A stretch of DNA of 64,000 nucleotides from Ptychodera flava (taxonomy: Eukaryota > Hemichordata > Enteropneusta > Ptychoderidae). Under the pieces are notes generated by a model. That model saw nothing but the letters and a program-made list of their open reading frames with translations. It was not told where the DNA came from and searched no databases. The position numbers and the translations under genes were made by a program. Positions 13,323 through 25,700 of this stretch are shown here, piece by piece (the stretch's first letter is position 1; each line of letters starts with the position of its first letter). The stretch spans positions 7,032,501 through 7,096,500 of the forward strand of contig NC_091933.1 of NCBI RefSeq assembly GCF_041260155.1. The letters are read 5' to 3'.

Positions 13323-16258
13323 CTGCAGGGAAAATGTTACATCACATCCGAATTACTAAAATGATATCATTTCTCTTCTCTGGCAATTGTCTTTTTTATT
13401 TTATTTATTCTGATCCGAATGGCAAAATGCTGACTTACACACTTACAGGTCTGACAGGAAAAGGCAAGATCAAAATGTATCTAAAACAAACGCAATCATT
13501 GCCTATGCAATTCATATTTGGCAGACTGAGTGAAGGTAGACCTATTGGTGGAGATGAAAATAGATTATTAATTTGACCTAGATATTATAAAAATATATTG
13601 ATCTTGGATGAAAGGAAAACCTAACATTTAAACAAGATGCCGTTTATTTGAAAGCTGCTGAATAATGAAAGGTCCTAATTGAAAAGTTGTTTGTAGTTGA
13701 TCCTTTCTACTAAGTTAGGTGAATCCACCTTTGAGTGTAAAAACTTCAGTAAAATACTTCCGACGTCGACGTTTACTGAAACATGGTAGGTGAAAATATT
13801 TACATAACAGGTCATACCTTTCTGAAACAAAGATATATTTTGTTCGAAACTTAATCATTTCATTGATTTCTTCTGAAAATTGCCAAGTCTTTTCAGTTAG
13901 ATAATTTTGATTTTGCGACCAGACTGGGAAGCATATTTAAGATTTGAGCAAACCAAGTAAATGTCCAGAGTCCGCAGATCCTCCACAGAGAGAAAGATTT
14001 AAAAGCGTTCTTTAGCAAGCGTTGCATTGGGTAAGATTTGCTGACAATGAAATTAATTTCGGGATTTTAAATTTAAATCAGAGGTCAGGGCTTTACCAAA
14101 TTCCTTGACCGAAGACAAGTGTTGTAACATAATACAATTAAGTGAGGTGTCAGAGAATATGTTTTGTTAGCTAAGGAAAGTTTTAATTTCAGTTTTATCC
14201 TAGTAAAACACCAATTTTAGATACTATATGGTATTTACATTCAACAACTGAATCAAGACATTAACACGTTTTGTGTCGTCTGCGTAGATAGACAAGGTTA
14301 AGTGAGAAATGATAGTCGACACTTCATTCACTTACAAATTAATTTAAGAAAAGAGGATGGCCATTTTAGCGATCCCGGTTGTACACCAGAGAGAACTTGC
14401 TGCCAGAAAGATTCTTTACCGTTTAAAACTGCTTTATGAGATCTAACCGAGAGATAAGATTTCATTTTTATTAGACGCGGGCCAGAAACACCGTAAAATT
14501 TCATTATGTGATCTCAAAGTTCGTGAGACTCTAAGTCAAAGCCTCACTCAAATTTAGATAAATCGTGCCAACCTGTTGTTTGGAGTCAAAGTCTTTTGAG
14601 AGTTGGTCAACATCATGTTTTTTGTGTGAACAACTTTCTCAAATATTTTGCATATGAGCGGCAAGGAGAACGTCGGGCGATAGTTCTCAACATCATGGCA
14701 GTCTTCCTTTTTTAAAAACGAGGATATTATTAGCTGTTTTAAATTGAAGTGGAAAAACACCTGATGACAGGGAGATGGTTGGAGGTATTGCCAGAGGTAT
14801 TCTGATGCAAGTGCTTGGTCTCGACGATGGAGCTTTCGTTACGCTTGCCACATTTTCTTAATGGGTACGCTTACATGTAAATTCTTGTGTTTGTGTAAGG
14901 CAGCTAATGTACACACCCTGTGTCAACTCATGGAGCTAAAAATAGCTCCATGGTCAACTGTAGCTGTCAGGACATGAATTAATTCATCTTGTCTCACGGC
15001 AACCAGCAGTAAATGTCTCCAACGGGACTGTTTATTGCTGTCGCTCGATAAATTCAAAGTGCAATTCACGTTTGCATAGCGACAGCAATCGATTTATAAA
15101 GTAAAAGGTGAGGATTGCTTTCCACGTATTGGTGTTTTGTTAGGCACGTCTGCAGTGTTCGTCTTATTGGCATAGTAGCTCCAACTACTTATGCATATAC
15201 AAAGTTGTAAGACGGTCTTTTGTTCGTCATATAGCGCTGTTTCGTACAAGAGTAACAGACACAATGAACAAACTATAGTAGCTCCAAGTATTTATTCATT
15301 CGATACAAAGTTGTAAGACAGCCTTTTGTTCGTCATCTACCGCTGTTTCGTGCAACATTGACAGACACAATGAACAAACTAACAAACATGTTGGCATGGT
15401 AGCGAGCACTTTGACCTGACGATTATAACATTGTGGTTTTTACCTGGCTCCATTCAAACGTAGTGAACTCTTGTCTGAAATTCCAAATAACAATGGTTGT
15501 ATGAGAGGTCCTGGTCTTAATGATATACAGTCACTACAGTCGCTACGGAGACGTTCACATTAATTGCTTTGTCCTTAAAAAGAAAGCAAAATGAATTTCA
15601 GTATTCAGCTGTTTAACTCTTATCCTCAAGTCATTCAGGTTGTACTTGGCACTTTTTAGAATGACAGGTAGCTATGTGTCAACGATAAACTCATTTTCGT
15701 AGTACCTGTGCTATATATTTTAGAGTCTATGTGAGTTTTATGGACAAGCCTTGACGCTCTTCAGGCCAAATTCCAACTGTAATTTGCTGGTCTGTCGGCG
15801 TACATATTAATTTAGACATATTTTTCTATCCTATCTTCCAAATATAGCTTTTCAGTCTCATGACTGATAAATCGAACTTTCCTTGAGTTCTTGTGATCAT
15901 GTCTTCGAAAATTAAAGGTGCAAAAGCTGTAACGTTTGATAACATTTTTGTGACAAATTATTCTAGTCTTGACTAGAAATAGTCGTAAACAATTACAGTG
16001 AACAGCACACACGTACAGAATGTATTGACGAGTTGGGCATTTCGATATAATTTCGCGAGGAAAACAAGAAACTACTTACAAACAGCACATGCAAAAAGGT
16101 GGGAAAAATTAGGTACATGCAATAGGGCTTTTACCGTGAACAATAGGATGTCTGCGGTGCCCCATGCTTAAAGATTGTAAAATTAAACACGGACCAGGTG
16201 ACGATGTTTGACACAGAACTGATAAAGTCATGGAAATTCACAATAACGCGGTTCTTAC
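13323..16258 (-). other. Probable first intron of gene B
   Basis: Holds the LINE relic and a block near 15000 (CTCACGGCAACCAGCAGT) repeated near 25830 and 62370. In its upper part, AAAGTTGTAAGACNGNCTTTTGTTCGTCAT occurs twice (15200, 15310). Confidence 0.45.
14170..14770 (-). pseudogene. Decayed non-LTR retrotransposon reverse transcriptase, intron 1 of gene B
   Basis: Minus-strand frames read FLKKEDCHDVENYRP and ICKIFEKVV, then VLNGKESFWQQVLSGVQPGS, then LSIYADDTK (catalytic YADD at 14275-14286). These are reverse transcriptase fingers/palm motifs of LINEs. Stops and frameshifts separate them. Confidence 0.8.
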
Positions 16259-16570
16259 CTTTCTCCTTGCAGTTAACAAGAGTCGGCCGACAAAATATCA
16301 CAAATAACAGGCCGTCGAATGCGCCGCTTTCGTAGGAGGAAGTTCACAATATTGAATTAAACACACATATAAGAAGGCCTAATCGGGTCAGGACACGTCA
16401 CGCCTTCTAAACAATCCATATAGGTCACTGACAGTTAGCCTGTAATGTGTTACCTTGTAAAGAATGGAATTTACAGGCTTTTGTCAGAGTGTCCGAATTC
16501 TCGTACCTAGTGGCTTCCAGCGTCTCTGTTCAATAAATATATCATTTTGAGGCGCTCAATGCTTGAGCCA
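16259..16570 (-). promoter_or_regulatory. Gene B 5' block
   Basis: Best donor of the set: GGAGAAAG/GTAAGA at 16259. GGAGGAAGTTCA motif near 16336. It lies 2.9 kb upstream of exon 1, with a retrotransposon relic in the intron between. Confidence 0.48.
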
Positions 16571-17199
16571 GAATACTAGTCAACACCTCCAGCCTTGGAG
16601 GGTGAAGGAACCAGAAATCAGAAATTACATCCAAATTAGATCCAAAGGCCTGGGAGTCCAACCTCTGTCCCCTCAAATTTACAAATTTCCATTTTTTCTT
16701 ATAAAAGCGACGATCAAGGCCTCCAATGACAGTTACATAATTTAAGTCGAATGGCAGTTTGTTGTTATTATATTTTGATTATTTCACATCAAGTTTCGTT
16801 TTTGATTTTAAGCTACAATACCGCTCTCCAGCAGCTAGACCAGATCGTGTGTGCAAGTTAAGGGATGACGAATGATGATACGAAATCAAACCAAGAGAGT
16901 TAACGTTTTCTGCGACGGTTGATGAATATTATACAGTGGTTTTAAAATTTTTCTGAAGATGAAATTTGTTAAAATGAAAGTTGTTGTAAATTCCACAATT
17001 AAAATTTGATTTTTGTGTTGTTTTTATGCTGTGAGCTTGTTGGTGAATTATGCTGAGAAGCTCGACTTTGACGAATACAGGGTAAGCGTACTGCCTCTCC
17101 ACCGTCACGTGTTTATGGCTTTGCTCTACAAGATCAAAAGGCATGGTGCTGGGCAGCAGAGCATGGAAATGACGAAAAGATTAATTCTAGGTGAAGTAT

Positions 17200-18640
17200 T
17201 CCGCTTTGGCGTGCCACACTCTGCGACTTCAGTGGTATTTGGCATAATTGAGTTTACAATCCTCTTTATTGAAAGAACTCTCCTGAAGTGGCGTCTTTTT
17301 AAACAGACGAAGTTCATACATCAGGCAATCTCTGAATGATGAGACAACGACACCCGCACACATTGCAATTGTAAAAACCTCATTCTAAAATCTGTGCGTT
17401 TATAGACAAGAATATCCGTCAGTCAAATTACACCTTTCAGTGATAACAGGCTAAGCAGGTAACTTTAACACTTCATCATAAACATAGACTCAATTAAAAG
17501 AAATTTTGACGAGGAATATTTTTAGAAGCAATCGAACAGAATGGAACATACGACCATGCATAAGAAAAATCATTGGTTCAGTTGGGGCTGATCTAAATTG
17601 GGAATTTTATCACCTGAAAAACAATGAAGGAAAGGTGCCTAGAATATCCTGTTTTTTCGATCGAGTTGGTTTCGATAATGTCCCCACACCTCTTGATGTT
17701 CTAGAGATTTCCCCTCCCTTATCAATCTGTTAGAAGGGGGAAATCAAAGTTGAATCTTCATTAATGTATTTTAGTGATTAGAATCTGTATGCATTACAAC
17801 AAACAGTTTATCTTGTCGCCGCCAGTGCATCATATACATAAGTTTTCTTTCCAATATCTCGAAATACCACTGAGACTGATGAGTAGCCACCAAATTCAAG
17901 CATATGACGAAAGTCAAACATAACCTAAAGACACAGCGGATGCAGTTTTTTCGGCACATTTCACGTTAAAACGTGGCTTTATTAGGTTTATCGAACTCTA
18001 ATTGTACAGTGTAAAACATTTAACTCACTCTCTAAATAGTCCTAAAAGATTCTTTTTTTCCCCCCAAATACATTGATCCTTCTTTGTACCTGGAACTGGC
18101 AGCTTTGATTTGCTGATTTCATACACTCTTTCTCTCTCAAGAGACTCGAAGAGATAACATGATCAACTTAAGGCAGTCTCATCTGCAATATTTATGTCTA
18201 CTGTTGATATACATTGACTTTAACTCTCGTTAGTCGATGTACTAGGATTGTTAAATGATTACTGACGGACACTGGCCCTTATTTTCATAATATCTGAGAT
18301 TGATGCTACAATCGATATTTTTCTCCATTTCGATCAGGAAATGTTCTCCATATTTTTTAGTATAATTAAAACATGTAACCTTTTCGTCAACGTTCTCTAA
18401 TACCATCAACACACGAAAAAAAAAATGATTGTCTTTGTCCATTATTGAAAATAACTTACAATTAACCTTTGCTCTGAACAAATCACAGGTATGGCTACTG
18501 GCCATAAGATTTGACAAGTTCGCGACGTATAGTATGCAGAAGCAAAACCAGTGCATATATGGCATGAACTGGTCAAAGCCGAGTGGTATACCCGTTGCTG
18601 ACATGATTTGTTGCTTTAAATCATAACAGTATATTGACAT
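17200..18640 (-). pseudogene. Decayed LIM gene relic between B and C
   Basis: Minus-strand pieces in exon order 2-3-5 resemble LIM exons but have lost ligands. Near 17235-17310 a frame reads KKTPLQESSFNKED, like exon 5 of F/G (NKTFESGSSFVKQDD). Near 18055-18130 lies a piece collinear with the clearer exon 3 relic at 28.9 kb. Between 18250 and 18480 a frame with DKDNHFF and CFNYTKKYGE recalls the exon 2 region GKDNH..CEKDY. No intact splice set or CT tract is seen. Ordinary sequence drift could also give such weak matches. Confidence 0.35.
17978..17983 (-). terminator. Candidate poly(A) signal of gene C
   Basis: An AATAAA hexamer on the minus strand 0.86 kb past the stop. The context is not shared with the other genes, so support is weaker. 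Confidence 0.25.
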
Positions 18641-18843
18641 TCTGGCGTGGAACGTAAAAAGAGGGATTCACCAATATAGCACGGTTATGTTCGCGTCTCG
18701 ACCAATCATACTGTATTGCTGTATTTGCGTCATCAATATACTTGATATAATTCTACGAGATAACTACGAAAATGTATATGAAAATATGACAAATATTAAT
18801 ATCTGCATGGCTATTCACTTAGTGCTACGTGTAGTTAATTATT

Positions 18844-19062
18844 TCAAACAAGGTTTTGGAAAATATTAGGAAAACACGTTTTTTTATGATAATTTGAACT
18901 TTTGCGGACTTCATCCAAGGTAACCTTCTTTAGTTTTTGTTGATGAATGCTTGGTAAACTTGTATCCTTCTTCGGTTCATCACTTGCCCCCTCGCACTTC
19001 GGACAATAGCGTTTTCCATCCCTCTTGACAACATACATTTTTTCCCGCAGACTTTTGCATAC
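18844..19062 (-). CDS. Gene C exon 5 (half LIM, C-terminal tail)
   Basis: The acceptor gtcttaag gives VCKSLREK, then KRYCPKC and a charged tail rich in Lys, Ser and Thr ending PNIFQNLV and TGA. Confidence 0.78.
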   Translation of the reverse strand, partial: VCKSLREKMYVVKRDGKRYCPKCEGASDEPKKDTSLPSIHQQKLKKVTLDEVRKSSNYHKKTCFPNIFQNLV

Positions 19063-22000
19063 CTTAAGACAAAAGAAAAACGTCGATTTTGTCAGCCAAG
19101 CAGCAAAAGATGAACAGCCTAGTAGACAAAAAGACACAGAAAAAATCCATGGAAAGAAAGATCATGAACGCCATTTGGAAATCAAACACTCAGGTGCATT
19201 TATTTTAGGAGATATCCATCGACTATAGTAAGCCTCGGAATTTGCAAAGTCTTGCACCGATAACATACTGAGGACAAATAATTGTGAAACTGAATAAACC
19301 GTCTTCTCTTGTATGAATAAAGATCATTAAGGCTGCATTCTCAAACACTTCTGGAAAGATTAGGGAGGGGTCAAAAACGTTCTCAGATTTGTTCAAATGC
19401 CTCTCCCCTAACAAACTCACTATGCATGCAAATCCCCCTTCTGACTTGCTATAATTTTGAAATCCACCCTCAAAGGGATTGGAAACAAATTACAGGTAGG
19501 TTGCAATTTCTTGAGCAGGCATTTTTGAAGGGTCATTAAATTTCATACCTTTTGGGTAGGGTCACAATTTTTGCGCAACGATTAGAAAGCAAAATGTTTC
19601 CGATATAGTGCTCCGTCCTAACATATCAAATTATGATGCATGGGAGTATTTTGGGCAAACTATTAACATTTTCCCCACAAATACAAGCTATATCTCTACA
19701 TTTATATGTGTTTGATAATTCATGAAAGTCTATTTGCTTCAAGTGGCAGGTAAAAAGTGCATATGTGTACAAACTAATTGATTCTTGGATTTAATTTAAT
19801 CGATAATGTTGATTCACTATACATGCTAGTCTATGAGAAAATTATCAACAACATTTTTCCAACATGAAACTAGCAATACCTCTGATTTAAAGATGTTTTT
19901 TATTTTATATAAATGTTCTTCATTATAATACGATGGTTACAAGTGCATATGTGTTCAAGAACTTTGATTTCGGAATTTCACTAAAATGTGAATCCACTAT
20001 GCATGTACATGGTATTCTATGAGAAAACTGAATATTTTTTTCCAATATAAAACTTGCATTATCTGTGCATATACAGACGTTTGATAATTGATATAAATGT
20101 ACTTGATTAACATGGGAGGGGTTATAAGTGCACATGTTTGTGTACAAGAAATTTAATTTTGTAATTTTACCGAAAATGTTGATTCACTAAACTATGAATA
20201 AATGTTTTACTATACTATACTTAACTAGACTATACTATACTATACTATACTATACTATACTATACTATACTATACTATATATACTATACTATACTTAACT
20301 AGCTGAATCTGTGCTTTTATAAGTGTTTGACAATTGATACAAATGTATTTGATTCAAATTAGGATGTTTGAAAGTGCAGATGTGGACAACAAAAATGATA
20401 TTGGAATTTTCATCCAAAAGACAAAAATTGCTATATCTGTAATATATAAGTATATGTGTATATATGTAAGAGTTGTTAAATATTGACCTTAGGCTGCTAT
20501 CAGTTTCTTTATAAACAATAATAGTTGTCTAGTATGCACAAGCCAAACTATAACGAAGATAAACATTACAGCTATTGTCCCTTTGCGATCACATAAGAAA
20601 TGACTTCCCTCACCTATCAGGAAAACTGGACACAATTAACATATTTGTATAAAAGGGACATCAGCTGTACCTTTTGGCCAATCATGTATGTTTTGTTCTG
20701 TGCATCGACTGCAGTTTCTTATTCTACTCCAAACAGCATGCTGGAATAACAAATTCTGCTTTGCAAACACTCTGTGTATGCATGTGTAAAGACTGTCATC
20801 ATTATTATTGATGAGAAATGAATTCTAGTCCGGACTTGAACAACAAACTGCAGAGGATACACAAAACAAAACCACCAAAAAATTGACCAAACATTAGCTT
20901 AAAATTGACCATCCATTACAGATTTCATATCAATCAGAGGCGGTTTTGTTTCGAGTCCCCCTTTAAGTCCCTAAATCCCTTCAAGTGCCTTAAAAACATA
21001 CCCTTGACATTTTCAAGTCCCCCCGTCAATTCTTCCGCTTCCCTCAAGAAATGTTTGTGAATGCAGCCTTTACTAGTCAACGTTTACCTCGCATTTGAAG
21101 ACAACAATGCACCCATTGCGTTTCAGTGCTCTAGTTCGTTTAGCTTCAGTCTTGTCCTTAAAGTCCTCGCCTTTCCTGAATCTTCCGTTTCCTACTTTGG
21201 GTGTCTTCTGACAGTCTGTTCACACAGTGAAACAATAACGAATGCTTAGATTCTCTGTTTGTTAGTAGTATCATGCAATAAAGTGTTTAAAGAGAGTCAC
21301 TACAAAACTTTTGTGTCCGCAATGTTTCTGTGGCTATTCGATCCTGTTAAGTTCCTCATTTAATTAGGATTCGTGAATCAGCAAACAGCGGCTTTCAGCG
21401 ACAGTTCAGTTTAAGTTGGTTGGAAAGAGGTCAGAGTCTACGTCCTCATAAACAATTCCTGTATGTTTTAGAAGTTTGACATAGATAACATAGAAATCAA
21501 CATCTTTAATATACGGAAAGAAAGATGGACAAAATATAAGTCTGAGCTCGCTTCGAAAGAGAACGGATAAACCTAACTTCTGGTATTCAGTAAAGTGTCT
21601 TCTAACGAAGACACTTTCAAAGGTCTGTGATAAGCTAACGCCGAAAAAAAACATTTCACGTACATTTGGTTATAGATACGATGCTGAAACCCTGCCTACT
21701 TCAATTGTTTAAGTCAGACTCCTAAATTTCTGCAAAGCTACATGGTGCGAGGGGAATTTCATAAAAGCACTTCGCTTTGAACACGTCGATTTGTCTTCAA
21801 GTCACACAAGAAAATCGCGAATTTGCATTCGCACCCGATAGGACCTGTGTATATGGTCAACGATGATTGCACAAAAACCTTAACAATGTTTGACGTGAGC
21901 TACAAAGCGTATTTCGATCAGCACATGTTAAAATTTTCTTAATTACATTCAAGCGGAAGCTCTAGAAAAATTGAGATTCGTGAGAACTGCACGCCTTATG

Positions 22001-22696
22001 TGAATCACACGTGGGCCAGCTTCTGACGGAAGGCTGGCACAACGTGCTGCTCTTGATACCTCTATTGTCCTTATAGTGGCAAGTGTTATCAACTGAGACA
22101 ATTATTAGACATACATCGTGCTCAGCAGTATAAAAATAGACGGGAAGAAGTCACCATTTTTGCCATGGTATGCACGTTCCCTCCATCACTTATGATAATG
22201 GGACGGTATCGCACTGTATACCAGGATGTTTTTATCAGAGGTTTAGTAAAAAACATAGGCCTTCAGGCCTAATGCATTCAACAAAGCATTCAAACGATAG
22301 CGATGCACAGGAAACGAGAGTGTCAAATGCTATGTACAATGTAATATCCCCGATGCGATCTTTGTAAACTTACTACCAAATAGACAGGAAAAATTATGTT
22401 ATGACTGTTCTGTCAGTAAGTTTTGTCACACGGCATATTAAAGATGAAGAACGATATAACTGGCTTTTAATATGAAATGCAATTGCCAGATTCAATGTTC
22501 TAAAATAGTCATATCAGAATCGAACAGATTGGAACTGAATCGGAAAATAACATGTTTATTTTTTTCTCACCCTTTTTGCAGTACAAGTGTCTATCGATTA
22601 AGGTGAAACGACCGCCGCTGATTCGCTTTCTGCACCCACAGCACTTCAAACATTCAGGGTGCCACGCTTGTCCGAAAGCAAATAAGATCTCCTGCT

Positions 22697-22756
<60 letters not shown>

Positions 22757-23579
22757 ACGAGCCATTTTGCTTAGAGTACTATGATATGTGAGCGAAAGAC
22801 AATTACGGTTCATTATAACATCGCCTCGTGGTATATGACAATTTTATTGCATCTTTCAGTTGCCATATCACTCTCTATTAAATGCTTTATGAAAAGAATT
22901 AATTTTGTGGTTCAACTTCTACTACATCTCAAAGCTATACTTAAATACATCGATGTGACGATCCGTGAAATTTATATGAATGTTCCGATATGCCAGGCAA
23001 TGGTTTCTTGCCATTCAATTGGTTCAAGTTTGACTATTCAGCACTTTAGTGCAATGATGGCTTAATGGTTGATACGAGATGGCTTGCTGACAGATACTGG
23101 CTTGCTGACGGATACTGACCCCAACAACTGGATCCTGGCACCATTCACATGCGAAAATATCCGTTCCCTGGAGTTTTATGTAGTCTTTCTCACAATATGT
23201 GTGATTATCCTTGCCAAGAAAGAAATTCTTGTTTCTCAATTCTGTTTTACACTTGAAGCATAAGAAACAGCCAATGTGCCATGGTTTATCAAGAGCGGTA
23301 ATTATTGTGCCCCTTGAGAATAAAACACAAAATACAGATAAGAGTAGGAAACGAGTCATTGGTGTGAATAATGTACGGTAGGTCATAATAACGGGATGTT
23401 GCTTCTGAGGATGCAACCCATTAATTTGTTTAGGTTACTGGCAAAGCTTTATGATGATTTCGCGTACATGTACTCGTGATCTTGTTAAACAGTGATGCTG
23501 AAGACTGGAACAGCGCTTGCAACAACGAAGACGATCGTGATACTGAAGATGGTGAATATGGTGAAGGATATCTTGGCAG

Positions 23580-23646
<67 letters not shown>

Positions 23647-23961
23647 CATCATGATGATAAACAAAAACGTCTGCAGCTAAATAAATGGCACATCAAATCA
23701 TAAAATATCATTCCTGGACGATATGTGTCAGTAAATACTTCAAGCTGGCAAGATCGAAGAGTGATGAACATGAAAAGCGTTTTCCGCAAATTACTGAAAC
23801 CTAGAAAGTTGTTAGGAATAGAGTTGTAGGAGAAGAATTCCTACAATGGTGCGTGCCCAATTATCTGATCAGAGCGTAATGCATACTTATACTCACAAAA
23901 TTTCTTCATCACATTTCTCACACTTGATTTCTTCCCTGTTTCTGTCATACCTCTTTCTCAT
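18844..23961 (-). CDS. LIM gene C: two LIM domains plus half LIM and basic tail, 241 aa
   Basis: Exons 23961-23897, 23312-23120, 22691-22571, 21215-21088 and 19062-18844 join in frame (241 aa). LIM1 uses C14, C17, H34, C37, C40, C43, C62, D65. LIM2 uses C77, C80, H97, C100, C103, C106, C124, D127. Exon 4 has lost the first cysteine pair and the Trp-His of LIM3; it is Lys/Arg-rich instead (for example AKRTRALKR). The second finger survives as C168-X2-C171...C189-X2-C192, so LIM3 is a half LIM. A tail of about 49 residues follows, where A, B, E, F and G have almost none. The N-terminus is longer and charged (MRKRYDRNREEIK). Intron 4 holds a 1.74-kb TIR element. Nearest paralogue is D. The basic stretch suggests, but does not prove, nuclear or RNA/DNA-facing use. 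Confidence 0.8.
19330..21069. mobile_element. 1.74-kb TIR element with TTA target repeat, gene C intron 4
   Basis: Ends AGGCTGCATTCTCAAACA and TGTTTGTGAATGCAGCCT. Flanked by TTA on both sides (19327-19329, 21070-21072), the usual target of PIF/Harbinger elements. The inside is mostly diverged tandem units of about 180-200 bp, each with GTTGATTCACTA. No transposase is seen, so it is non-autonomous. It ends about 18 bp before the exon 4 donor. Confidence 0.72.
20209..20296. repeat. (CTATA)n pentamer repeat inside the 19.3-kb element
   Basis: Consecutive CTATA units with a TATATA slip at about 20277. Flanked on both sides by CTTAACTAG. Confidence 0.92.
21088..21215 (-). CDS. Gene C exon 4 (degenerate first finger of LIM3)
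   Basis: Same length (128 nt) and phases as gene A exon 4, but the CX2C and WHX2C ligands are gone. It ends CIVVFKCE. Acceptor gaacag, donor gtaaac. An intact frame without the zinc ligands points to changed use rather than simple decay. Confidence 0.75.
22571..22691 (-). CDS. Gene C exon 3
   Basis: 121 nt encode AWHPECLKCCGC and HLYCKK. The acceptor gaaagcag is preceded at once by the 52-bp (CT)n tract. Donor gtgaga. Confidence 0.83.
22701..22752. repeat. (GA)n tract, gene C intron 2
   Basis: 52 bp, next to the exon 3 acceptor. Confidence 0.95.
23120..23312 (-). CDS. Gene C exon 2
   Basis: Acceptor ttctcaag, donor gtcagt. 64 codons with PWHIGCFLCFKC, HTYCEKD and ACEWC opening LIM2. Confidence 0.83.
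23579..23658. repeat. (GAT)n tract, gene C intron 1
   Basis: Pure GAT for over 60 bp, ending GATCATCATGATGAT, a small palindrome. Confidence 0.95.
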
Positions 23962-23967
23962 TTCGGT
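23897..23967 (-). CDS. Gene C exon 1 (ATG exon)
   Basis: Acceptor gctacag, donor gtgagt. ATG follows six bases in. Encodes MRKRYDRNREEIK, then CEKC of LIM1, ending in phase 2. Confidence 0.78.
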
Positions 23968-24076
23968 CTGTAGCGGAAAAAATAAGGAGGGCAAAGAGTT
24001 ACAGTTAATACATTTGCTTGTCATACAATGGTACACGCTTGGCTCCTGTAACTTGTATTAAGGGATCATGCTCTCA

Positions 24077-24116
24077 CAACACACTCTCACACACACGGAC
24101 ACACACAGACACACAT
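24077..24116. repeat. CA-rich microsatellite upstream of gene C exon 1
   Basis: Interrupted ACACAC tract. Confidence 0.85.
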
Positions 24117-25226
24117 ATTAGGTCAGTAAGGAAAAGTCTGCAGCTGGGAATAAAATCAGTCCGTCTCATATGCAATGATGAATGAATGTCGCCCAGGAGA
24201 TTGTTTTTGCTGTTATTTTTTAATGATTAATAGTGTTCTGTTAATCAATGTTTGCAGTCGTTTAATTGTCAAAGCAGCTCAAGTATTTTTTATACCATGC
24301 AGCTTTGTCAGCCGACTTTTTGTCGTCATTTTGCGCGATTAAGTTTATTAGTAACTAAATTGTTGAACAGAAAAACTAGGCTAAGCTCACATGTTGGTTT
24401 TGTAGGGAGCCCAATATTCCAGCGTCGCGGAATTACTTATAGAATTCGCTAATTCAAAAGTTATTTGAAAAGTCCTCGTCCTGATATATACATATAAACA
24501 CAATGGAAACATTTGCATTATTTGTTTTGTCGTAATATTTAGTTTTATTCCTATTCAGGGTCGACTCTGACGCTTTTTAGGCCGGTTGGATTTGTGTTGA
24601 AAATAAACTCGACTTTTTGCAATACCTGTGATATATTTTTCAAATTTACTTCTATGCACAATTATAAACGCTGTGGCAGCCAAGCTCCAACTGTAGCCTT
24701 GCTCGTCTATCTGAAAAGAATGATATTCGTCAAGAAATTATATTCTTTGACCCTTTATAAATAACGATAAATTCTGCTAATGTAGACATTATTAAATATC
24801 GCTCAATTTGAATCGACACGCAGTTCAGTACACAACGAAGGACAGAAAGTGTCATTTAATTCCTTTGTTAGTGATGGCCATCAACACAACTCATCCCTCT
24901 TTTGGCCGATATCAATAATTCCACATAAAGGCAGGCGTTTTACACAGGCTTACAACCAGACGAAACAACACAGACACATAACAAAGTCGATATAATCAAG
25001 TTCAGGTCATGATTACACGCCCAAGGCCAAAACAATTGCCACATACCTGGCAACTTACGAATAAAGAGCTCTGTCCGTGAGACTAATTGTTCCGTGAACA
25101 AGACGAGAGAACGGAGAAAATGATATAAACCGGGGACAGAAAACTGAAATAAGGACGAAAGATCTCCTCCACCCAACCAATTCAAACAAATCTCGCTCAA
25201 AACCAGTCACTGTGACAAGTACTTTC

Positions 25227-25700
25227 TTTTGCGTCCTGGCCGTATAAGGGATTTAGGTCAGATATCAAAACAAATACCTGTATGTGCCACTGGTAGAAGG
25301 AAGTTTAAAGGTTAAACTAATTGTACAGATTTGAATATCACAGCTTACAACACAAGAAGAATGGGAGTGACGTTACGTCCCTGCCCGATTTGTCATTCGC
25401 ATGTGACCTTATACCCAGATTCTTGTCCAATCGTCGTGTAGATTAAACTAGAAGACTCGTCGGAGGGGTGTAACCCTCCCCTTAGTGAAGCTAGGTTAAC
25501 ATAAGGCATGTCCATGTCTAGAACCACGGACATTCAAGTCTATCGTGTAGATATATCCCTTGTCAAACTGTAATCACACCGTTCGATTTCATGCATTTTT
25601 CCTTTGGTCATCTCTTCTGAAATTACTACTACTAGTATGGCAGCCATTTGTAGCGCTCAACACTGAAAGCATGAAGTTAAGATAGCTTATAGCTTCTCTT
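25227..25700 (-). promoter_or_regulatory. Gene C proximal 5' block, donor mutated
   Basis: Collinear with the D proximal block, but the donor there (gtaagt) reads gaaagt here. The block keeps the AGAAGGAAGTTTAAAGGTTA and AGCGCTCAACACTGA motifs. It may be inactive as a spliced first exon, leaving C to the distal block. Confidence 0.42.

Noticed and set aside
17013..17339. 108-residue plus-strand frame
   Set aside because: Overlaps the antisense of a LIM exon relic, and the copy at 28.0 kb is broken by deletions.
22552..22755. Open frames rich in Arg-Glu or Leu-Ser across the GA tracts (also at 32.4, 41.7, 48.9 and 59.6 kb)
   Set aside because: They are translations of the GA/CT microsatellite and run across splice sites of real exons.
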